A DNA stretch of 64,000 bases from Stappia sp. WLB 29 (lineage in GTDB: Bacteria; Pseudomonadota; Alphaproteobacteria; Rhizobiales; Stappiaceae): positions 1 through 64,000 of the forward strand of contig NZ_JALBGD010000012.1 of assembly GCF_023507705.1 (NCBI RefSeq), given 5' to 3'. The notes under the pieces were generated by a model, which did not search any database, was not told the DNA's origin, and was given only the letters and a program-made list of their open reading frames with translations. Numbering within the stretch: the stretch's first letter is position 1; each line of letters opens with the position of its first letter. Shown here piece after piece: positions 59,201 through 64,000 of the stretch. Made by a program: the position numbers and the translations under genes.

Positions 59201-59899
59201 GACGAGGCCGGGAACCTTTACGTTGAACCGGCCCTGGCCGTTGTCGAGGAAGCCGGCCGGCACGAGCTGGTTGTTGTTCGACAGCGAGGTCAGGAGTTCC
59301 TGCTGGGTGACCTGGTAGGATTCCAGCTTCATGCTGTCGATGACGACCTCGAGCAATTCCTCCCGGTGGCCGGACAGATCGGCGCTCAGCACGGTCGGAA
59401 CCGCCTCGATCTCGTCCTTCAGTCGCCGCGCATGCCGGTACAGCGTGCGCTCCGGCACGTCGCCCGACAGCGTCACGAAGATCGTCGGCATCAAGGCGAA
59501 GTTGGTCTCGACGATGGTCGGCTCGTCCGCCTCCGTCGGCAGGTCGGCTTTCGCCTGATCGACCTTGTCGCGGACATCGGCCAGCGCCTTGTCCTTGTCG
59601 AAGTCGATATTGAACTCCAAGACCACGCCGACATGGCCTTCGCCGGAGACCGTGGTGATCTCCTTCAGCCCGTCGAGGCCGCGCAGGGCGGTTTCCATCG
59701 GTCTTGCGATCAGCCGTTCCGCGTCGCCGGGCGAGATGCCCTGCTGGCTGATCGAGACGTAGAAGACCGGAATGTCGATATCCGGGTCGGCCTCTTTCGG
59801 CACGCCGATATAGGCCATGATGCCGGCCGCAACCATCACCACCATCAGGGTGAGGACGGTCTTCGGCCGCCGCAGGACCGTCTCGAGCATCGAGATCAT
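56249..59899 (-). CDS. RND efflux permease
   Basis: The 1216-aa inner-membrane proton-driven pump has the AcrB-type architecture with two large periplasmic loops. The TM4 region reads VGMLVDGAIVMVEYADR: the first proton-relay Asp is kept, but the second of the usual Asp-Asp pair is Gly. Between the two halves, about residues 495-550, there is an extra pair of hydrophobic segments (WLLALLIGATVAVLLANPAV and LPQWLLLPIAAAIGLAVGLIVY). The C-terminal tail is Ala/Pro-rich. Start ATG 59899 overlaps the membrane fusion protein gene by 4 nt. It forms a tripartite exporter with that protein; no outer-membrane factor is encoded nearby. Substrate unknown. Confidence 0.9.
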   Translation of the reverse strand: MISMLETVLRRPKTVLTLMVVMVAAGIMAYIGVPKEADPDIDIPVFYVSISQQGISPGDAERLIARPMETALRGLDGLKEITTVSGEGHVGVVLEFNIDFDKDKALADVRDKVDQAKADLPTEADEPTIVETNFALMPTIFVTLSGDVPERTLYRHARRLKDEIEAVPTVLSADLSGHREELLEVVIDSMKLESYQVTQQELLTSLSNNNQLVPAGFLDNGQGRFNVKVPGLVETATDVYSLPIKQNGEGVVTLGDIAEIRRTFKDPTSYTRVNGHPAISIDVVKRKGTNIIENNTAVRQVVDAATKDWPETIRVDYILDKSEDIFEILGSLESSILTAIFLVMVVIVWALGFKSALLVGISIPASFMVGFLILQSVGMTVNTMVMFGLVLTVGMLVDGAIVMVEYADRKVAEGMDAQEAYIRASKLMFWPITSSTATTLAAFLPMLLWPGVAGEFMSYLPIMVIIVLSASLLTALVFLPVTGAAMTGAISWTGRNAEWLLALLIGATVAVLLANPAVAGQLPLPQWLLLPIAAAIGLAVGLIVYHGAKPLIAASRRRAQRAAAEEQEAARLLSAGEQFDAKKIRGATGIYVRLLRFCAGTPFGNVFTLSALVLLSGGIFMYFMANSQGVEFFVEEEPNSALVLVSARGNFSAREALELALDVEREVIDVKGIKNAVMSVSTGSSGGGGMMGVQDKPADVIAQINLEFSDYCCRRNWKQIAAEIRERTADLPGIFVETREIEGGPPTGKDLRLQVTSTSYQELTETVAKVRAHVDAMESLRDREDSRPLPGIEWQITIDREQAGRFQAGIGSVGSMVQLVTNGVLIGKFRPDDSEDEVDIRVRLPEAERTLDRFDSLRLQTELGQVPLSNFIDRAPQQKVTTITRRDGLYAMDVKANVVMTDTITTEDGVTRPLTANDKVAELQAWLDTQQWPETVSFRFRGADEDQKESGEFLMKAMVGSLFLMFIILVTQFNSFYQTFLTLSTVVMSVFGVLLGMALMGQKFSIIMTGTGVVALAGIVVNNAIVLIDTYNRFREDGIEPVEAVLKTSAQRIRPVLLTTITTIAGLVPMMTQLNLDFFNRVIALGSITAVWWVQLSTAIIFGLGFATILTLIVIPTMLALPTVWGATARRIASFLVHLWYVVRAYLAEKLFGRHLAVPAGAATAGTAPGAHETPAAPATPASAAFGAPGSATVTSIGPRKEPPRVPPGTLPQAAE

Positions 59900-60999
59900 T
59901 GCGTAGCTCCCGCCATGGTGGTCACCGGTTCGACGGTCTGGCCGTCGGTCACATAGTCTTGACCGGTCACGATCAGCCGAACCGTGTCCGGCAGCCCGCG
60001 AACCCAAAGTCCGTCCTCATCGCCGCCCAGAACCGTCACGGGGTGGAAGACCACGCGGTTCTGCTCGTCCACGGCACGGATGCCGAGCGTGCCGGCATCA
60101 TTCAGCGTCAGGACGCCGGAGCTCAGCAGATGCGCGCTCTCTTCGCGCAGCGGCACCCGTGCGGTGGTGGTGACGCCGTCGCGGATCGCACCGTCCTTGT
60201 TTTCGATCTCGATCTCGACGCGGAAGGTGCGGGTGGCCGGGTCGGAGGCCGTCCCGATGTATCGGATCCTGCCCGTCGCGCTGCCGCCGGTGACCAGCTC
60301 CACCTCGGCGTTCTGGCCGATCTCCAGCTTGCTCACGTCGCGCTCCGACACCTGGCCGATCGCCAGAATCGGGTCTGCATCGATGATGGTGGCGCACACG
60401 CCGCCCACCGCCAGCACCGTGCCGGTACTGACCATCGGGCTCTCGATGATGCCCGGGATCGGCGCCTTGATGACCGTGCGCGACAATTCCAGCTTCTCTT
60501 CCTCGAGCCGGGCGGTCGCCGCATCCATCGCCGCCTTCAGCGCAGCGACGCGGGTCTGGGCGGTGAACCCCTTCTCGTTGAGCTGCGTGGCGGCGGTAAA
60601 GTCGAGTTCCGCCTGGGCGAGCTGGGCCGTGGCGTCGAGAACCTTGGCCTCGCGCGCACCCTTGTCGAGCACGCAGAGCACGTCGTCCTTCGCGACCCTG
60701 TCGCCCTCCTTGACCCGACGCTCGGCCACCCGCCCGCTGGTCTCGGCCCGCACCTCGACCTTGGCATCGGCTTCGGTGCGGCCGCGGATCACCAGGATCG
60801 AGCGACGCGGCTGCGCCGTGCTTTCGCGAATGGCGACACGGAAGGGCTTTGCCGCAGCTTCCTCCGCGCGTTGCGAGGGAGGAGGTGTTCCGTTTTCCGA
60901 GTCGGCCATGCCGCCGGCCACAAAACTGCCCGTCCACATCCAGCCCGCAACGCCGGCAACGATGCCGACTGCGAGAACGTGGGAGAAGCGGATCTTCAT
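59896..60999 (-). CDS. RND periplasmic adaptor (membrane fusion protein)
   Basis: This 367-aa HlyD/AcrA-type adaptor has an N-terminal anchor (residues 8-28), a lipoyl half-motif (ETSGRVAERRVKEGDRVAKDDVL), an alpha-hairpin with repeated Ala/Leu heptads (about 110-165), a second lipoyl half (APIPGIIESPMVSTGT) and beta-barrel domains to the end. It connects the RND permease to an outer-membrane channel. The ATG at 60999 starts 26 bp after the PadR gene, which is on the same strand, so padR-MFP-RND form one operon. Confidence 0.92.
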   Translation of the reverse strand: MKIRFSHVLAVGIVAGVAGWMWTGSFVAGGMADSENGTPPPSQRAEEAAAKPFRVAIRESTAQPRRSILVIRGRTEADAKVEVRAETSGRVAERRVKEGDRVAKDDVLCVLDKGAREAKVLDATAQLAQAELDFTAATQLNEKGFTAQTRVAALKAAMDAATARLEEEKLELSRTVIKAPIPGIIESPMVSTGTVLAVGGVCATIIDADPILAIGQVSERDVSKLEIGQNAEVELVTGGSATGRIRYIGTASDPATRTFRVEIEIENKDGAIRDGVTTTARVPLREESAHLLSSGVLTLNDAGTLGIRAVDEQNRVVFHPVTVLGGDEDGLWVRGLPDTVRLIVTGQDYVTDGQTVEPVTTMAGATQ

Positions 61000-61025
61000 T
61001 CGGGGTATCTCCGGGCTGTGTTCGC

Positions 61026-61580
61026 TTACTCGGCCGCCTGGGGAAGGGCGGGGCGGCCGTGCGCTATCTCTTCGAGTCGGTGTCGGTTCGCTTCCAGGAA
61101 GCGGATGTCCTCGGTCATGCAGTTGCGCCCGTATTCGAGGATGAAGCTTGCGGCCGGGGGCTGGTCGCAAGGTTCGCTCCCGATCGCTTCCAGCTTGGCC
61201 AGTTCCTCGCGCAGGTGCGCCAGGCGCGCATCGATGGCCTTTGCGATGACCTCCGGCCCGACCATCTCCGCGCACATGGCGACCAGCAGGAAGGGCGAGC
61301 GGTAGGAGTCGGGTGCCGGCGGCCGGCTGAGGTCGCGGACGAACTCGGCACGGCCTGTCTCGGTGATGGAATAGACCTTGCGCGAGGGCTTGCCGCTCTG
61401 GGCCTCCTCGCGCACGGTGACGAGCCCTTCGGCCTCCAGCCGGGCGAGCGCGGGGTAGATCGACCCGAAGCTGGCATCGACGAAATAGCTGTACTTGCCT
61501 TCAGTCGAGAGCTTGCGGATTTCATAACCCGTGGCGTCTCCGAAATTGAGAATTGCAAGGCACAGTGTTCTAACGCTCAT
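61026..61580 (-). CDS. PadR-family transcriptional regulator of the efflux operon
   Basis: The 184-aa protein has the PadR winged helix at residues 1-85 (LAILNFGDATGYEIRKL ... IYPALARLEAEGLV) and a C-terminal dimerisation helix region (Vir_C-like). It is the first gene of a leftward operon with the RND pump. The ATG at 61580 follows an AGGA site; the upstream part of the open frame is not family-like. Nested ATAT-type palindromes lie 180-215 bp upstream. It likely represses its own operon until a pump substrate binds. Confidence 0.9.
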   Translation of the reverse strand: MSVRTLCLAILNFGDATGYEIRKLSTEGKYSYFVDASFGSIYPALARLEAEGLVTVREEAQSGKPSRKVYSITETGRAEFVRDLSRPPAPDSYRSPFLLVAMCAEMVGPEVIAKAIDARLAHLREELAKLEAIGSEPCDQPPAASFILEYGRNCMTEDIRFLEANRHRLEEIAHGRPALPQAAE

Positions 61581-62013
61581 TTTATGTTTCCTTCCGCCCT
61601 CGCCGGGATGTCGGCCCGTCGCCCTGCCGGTGGCGGACGATCTTGTTGTCTGGCCGCGTGGGTCGCGTTCGCGCTCCGGTTTTCCTCGCATGTCCGTCCC
61701 GACCGTGCTCGCGCTTTTCCCCGTTTGGGAAACGCTGGCTGCGGACAGTGCTGGTTCGATATATTCTTGATTAGTGATATATCGGCCCGATATACTTCCG
61801 CCTTATATAGGCGACGGGCCCGGCTGCACAAGCGGTTCTGAAAGGTTTTTCGCAGTCTGCAGCTTTTTTCATCAAGCGGGACTGCGATATGCCTGCGGCA
61901 GTCGACCGCGTGGACATTTTCCGCGCCTGCGCCATCTTCTCGTCAGAGTGGCTTACAAAGGCGCCGGATCTGCGGTCCGACAGCCTTTACGCCTCGAGCG
62001 AGGGTGCGGATCC
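61581..62013. other. 433-bp divergent intergenic region
   Basis: No gene is supported between padR and the small membrane protein gene. The AT-rich centre (61755-61815) carries nested palindromes listed separately. The right part (61816-62013) contains a TTTTTTC run and no recognisable RNA or promoter that I can defend. Confidence 0.6.
61757..61794. promoter_or_regulatory. Nested inverted repeats, probable PadR operator
   Basis: CGATATAT at 61757-61764 pairs with ATATATCG at 61777-61784 across a 12-bp spacer. The latter overlaps a second palindrome, TATATCGGCCCGATATA (61778-61794), centred on 61786. Thus three CGATATA-like half-sites occur in 38 bp, in AT-rich DNA upstream of padR. PadR proteins bind such spaced palindromes next to their own genes. 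Confidence 0.6.
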
Positions 62014-62394
62014 ATGACCAAGCTGCAAGACAAGCATTCCTTCCCTCGGCCCGGCGGCATCTCCCGCCTGCTGGCCCAGCCGTTTTTCCGTCTTCTGGCT
62101 ATCAACTGGCTGATCGGCGCCTTTGCTGCCGCGCTCGTGCTCGGCGGCTTGATGTGGCTCGACACCGGCGGCCTGCGCAGCCTGATCCTTGCCTCCGACC
62201 AGCCCTGGCTGCCTGTCGCGGTACTGCTCGCCGGCCTGATGATCACCCTGTGCTCGGCCGCGATGGGGGCGGCGATCATGGCGCTTCCTTCCGAGCCGGG
62301 CGACGACCGCGGGCGTCGGGTACGCGGCGAGACCCAAGTCGCGCTGGAGCCGGCACTTGTCCCGGTTCCCGTGCGGGTGCGCGAAGACATCTGA
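62014..62394 (+). CDS. Small predicted membrane protein
   Basis: The 126-aa product begins at the ATG at 62014 and has two hydrophobic segments (about residues 28-50 and 63-88). A charged C-terminal tail (DDRGRRVRGETQ) follows. I do not recognise a family. It lies 95 bp before the PuuE-like gene on the same strand, but the two need not be linked. The longer open frame starting at 61774 is not used because its first 80 residues are Arg/Gly-rich and not protein-like. Confidence 0.5.
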   Translation: MTKLQDKHSFPRPGGISRLLAQPFFRLLAINWLIGAFAAALVLGGLMWLDTGGLRSLILASDQPWLPVAVLLAGLMITLCSAAMGAAIMALPSEPGDDRGRRVRGETQVALEPALVPVPVRVREDI

Positions 62395-62489
62395 CGCGAA
62401 GTTCTTGCATCGGCGCACGCTTTTGGGTTTCCTCCGGCCTTGAGCAGCCCGTCTCGGGCCTGGTCCCCCTCGTGCAACGGACGGTCCCC

Positions 62490-63401
62490 ATGAGCGACAC
62501 CTATCCGCGCGATCTCGTCGGTTACGGACGCGAGACGCCCAATCCGCAGTGGCCGAACGACGCCAACGTCGCCGTCCAGTTCGTCATCAACTACGAGGAG
62601 GGCGGCGAGAACTGCCTCCTCCACGGCGACAGCCATTCCGAGGCCTTCCTGTCGGAGATCGTAGGCGCCGCGCCCTGGCATCGCCAGCGGCACATGAACA
62701 TGGAGTCCATCTACGAATACGGCTCGCGCGCCGGCTTCTGGCGCCTGTGGCGCATGTTCACCGAGCGCTCCATGCCCGTCACCGTCTACGGCGTCGCCAC
62801 CGCCCTGCAGCGCAATCCGGAGGCGGTCGCGGCCATGAACGAGGCCGGCTGGGAGATCGCCTCGCACGGGCTGAAGTGGATCGATTACAAGGACTTCTCG
62901 CGCGAGGACGAAAAGCGCCACATGGCCGAGGCGATCCGCATCCACGAGGACGTCACCGGCTCGCGCCCACTCGGCTGGTACACCGGCCGCTCGTCGGAGT
63001 TCACCCGCGACCTCGTCATGGAGGAGGGCGGATTTCTCTACGATTCCGACAGCTATGCCGACGATCTGCCCTATTGGGTGGAAGGGCCGTCCGGCCCGCA
63101 TCTCGTCATTCCCTACACGCTCGACGCCAACGACATGCGTTTCGCGACGGCGCAGGGGTTCAACTCGGGCGACCAGTTCTTCACCTACCTGAAGGACACG
63201 TTCGACACGCTCTATGCGGAAGGCGAGGCCGGCGCGCCGAAGATGATGAACATCGGCCTGCACTGCCGTCTGGTCGGCCGTCCGGGCCGCGCCGCCGCGC
63301 TCGCCCGTTTCCTCGACTATGTCGCCTCGCACGAGAAGGTCTGGGTCACCCGGCGCATCGACATCGCCTGGCATTGGCATGCCCACCACGCCGCCGGCTG
63401 A
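62490..63401 (+). CDS. PuuE-like polysaccharide deacetylase-family protein (allantoinase-type)
   Basis: This 303-aa metal-dependent NodB-fold hydrolase has the opening YPRDLVGYGRETPNPQWPNDANVAVQFVINYEEGGE, typical of PuuE-type cofactor-independent allantoinases. The WEIASHGLKWIDY and GWYTGRSSEFTRDL stretches and the late GLHCRLVGRPGR complete the pattern. Such enzymes open allantoin or act on related cyclic amides in purine breakdown. The ATG at 62490 is the natural start. The next gene (PaaX-family) overlaps its last 23 nt. No other purine genes are in the window. Confidence 0.85.
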   Translation: MSDTYPRDLVGYGRETPNPQWPNDANVAVQFVINYEEGGENCLLHGDSHSEAFLSEIVGAAPWHRQRHMNMESIYEYGSRAGFWRLWRMFTERSMPVTVYGVATALQRNPEAVAAMNEAGWEIASHGLKWIDYKDFSREDEKRHMAEAIRIHEDVTGSRPLGWYTGRSSEFTRDLVMEEGGFLYDSDSYADDLPYWVEGPSGPHLVIPYTLDANDMRFATAQGFNSGDQFFTYLKDTFDTLYAEGEAGAPKMMNIGLHCRLVGRPGRAAALARFLDYVASHEKVWVTRRIDIAWHWHAHHAAG

Positions 63402-64000
63402 GACTGGCAGCGCTCCGGCGGATGTCGAGGCGCTCGCCGGAGCGCTGCTGGACCGGCTGCACGAGACCCAGCCGCTGCGCGTCTGGTCGCTGATCGTCAC
63501 GATCTTCGGCGATCTCGTCGCCCCGCGCGGCGGCGAGGTGTGGGCCGGCACGCTGTCGGATCTGCTCGGCCTCATGCGCATCGATGCGGCGGCCGTGCGC
63601 GCCGCGCTTTCGCGCCTTGCCCGCGACGGCTGGGTCGAGCGTGAGCGTCAGGGGCGGCTCAGCTTCTACGCCCTGTCGGCGGCCGGGCGCGCGACCTTCA
63701 CCCCGGCCTCGCAGCGCATCTACCGGCTTGCGCCGGAAGCGGGCGAGACGCGGGCGGTCGAACTGCGCGTCGTCGTGCTGCCCGAAACGGAGGGCCGCAA
63801 CGGCTTGCGCGAGGCAGCCCGCAAGGCCGGCTACGGCTTGCTGGCGCCCGGCGTGCTGCTCGGCACCCCGGCAAGTCCGCCGCTCGACGGCCCCGAATTT
63901 CCGCAAGGAGCTGCCGACGGCGCGGTGACGCTGGCCGCCTCCGTGCTGGCCGGATCCGACGCCGACCTGGTTGCCCGCGCCTTCGATCTCGCCCCGCTGG
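63379..64000 (+). CDS. paaX: PaaX-family transcriptional repressor (partial, cut by window end)
   Basis: The 207 visible residues start at the ATG at 63379 (MPTTPPAE), overlapping the PuuE-like gene by 23 nt. The N-terminal winged helix (RVWSLIVTIFGDLVAPRGGEVWAGTLSDLLGLMRIDAAAVRAALSRLARDGWVERERQGRLSFYALSAAGRATF) is the PaaX hallmark, with the SQRIYR stretch after it. PaaX represses phenylacetate genes and is relieved by phenylacetyl-CoA. The frame is open to the window edge, so the C-terminus is missing. Its presence suggests that paaABCDE may follow to the right. Confidence 0.85.
   Translation, partial: MPTTPPAETGSAPADVEALAGALLDRLHETQPLRVWSLIVTIFGDLVAPRGGEVWAGTLSDLLGLMRIDAAAVRAALSRLARDGWVERERQGRLSFYALSAAGRATFTPASQRIYRLAPEAGETRAVELRVVVLPETEGRNGLREAARKAGYGLLAPGVLLGTPASPPLDGPEFPQGAADGAVTLAASVLAGSDADLVARAFDLAPL

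Noticed and set aside
56225-59956. 1243-aa plus-strand open frame over the RND gene
   Set aside because: It is a GC-bias shadow with His/Arg/Asp-rich low-complexity sequence; the minus strand encodes a complete RND pump.

Overview
The window is GC-rich, densely packed DNA with short intergenic gaps and many 4-14 nt gene overlaps. Its content (an IolG/MmsA-type block, a LivKHMGF transporter beside phenylacetate genes, a CueR-cytochrome c pair, and a TGA-N9-TCA iron-responsive motif typical of rhizobia and relatives) points to an alphaproteobacterium. It is probably of the Hyphomicrobiales/Stappiaceae kind. That placement is inference; no rRNA or other marker gene is present.

Left block (1-12.8 kb): ordinary metabolism and transport. 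It holds two divergent Gfo/Idh/MocA oxidoreductases (one IolG-like), a MocR-type regulator divergent from an EamA permease, and a LysR regulator divergent from methylmalonate-semialdehyde dehydrogenase. A thiolase, a ChaN-like protein, a small lipoprotein and an NhaP2-like cation/proton antiporter follow. The 7314-7768 gap holds perfect hairpins, a 58-bp-period tandem repeat whose stems covary, and a strong terminator.

Central block (12.9-42.7 kb): a thiazoline-siderophore locus of the yersiniabactin/pyochelin/micacocidin type. A saccharopine-dehydrogenase-like gene and a PchR-like AraC regulator read leftward. From a shared 248-bp gap with a candidate RirA (IRO) box, an eight-gene, roughly 27-kb unit reads rightward: a 4190-aa FAAL-ACP-KS-AT-KR-ACP-Cy-A(E)-PCP-Cy-PCP megasynthase; a 2217-aa KS-MT-KR-ACP-ACP-Cy protein; a thiazolinyl imide reductase; a methyltransferase-thioesterase fusion; a type II thioesterase; an FptX/RhtX-like MFS importer; a TonB-dependent receptor; and an FAD monooxygenase. 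The FAAL/iterative PKS probably makes an alkylated salicylate-like starter, as in micacocidin, because no salicylate synthase is present. The second protein departs from HMWP1: no AT, a KR with His in place of the catalytic Tyr, tandem ACPs, and a terminal Cy domain with no following PCP, while a methyltransferase and thioesterase sit on a separate protein. This architecture is the most novel item in the window.

Right block (42.7-64 kb): a CueR-type regulator with a textbook copper promoter and a membrane-anchored cytochrome c; then a phenylacetate catabolic region. There paaN-livKHMGF reads leftward and paaG-paaI-paaK-paaR rightward from a shared gap carrying a strong promoter overlapped by a TetR-type palindrome. 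Next come a LysM protein, a LOG-family protein, a PadR-MFP-RND efflux operon with nested upstream palindromes, a small membrane protein, a PuuE-like deacetylase, and the 5' part of a PaaX-family repressor cut by the window edge. The ring-epoxidation genes paaABCDE are not in the window.
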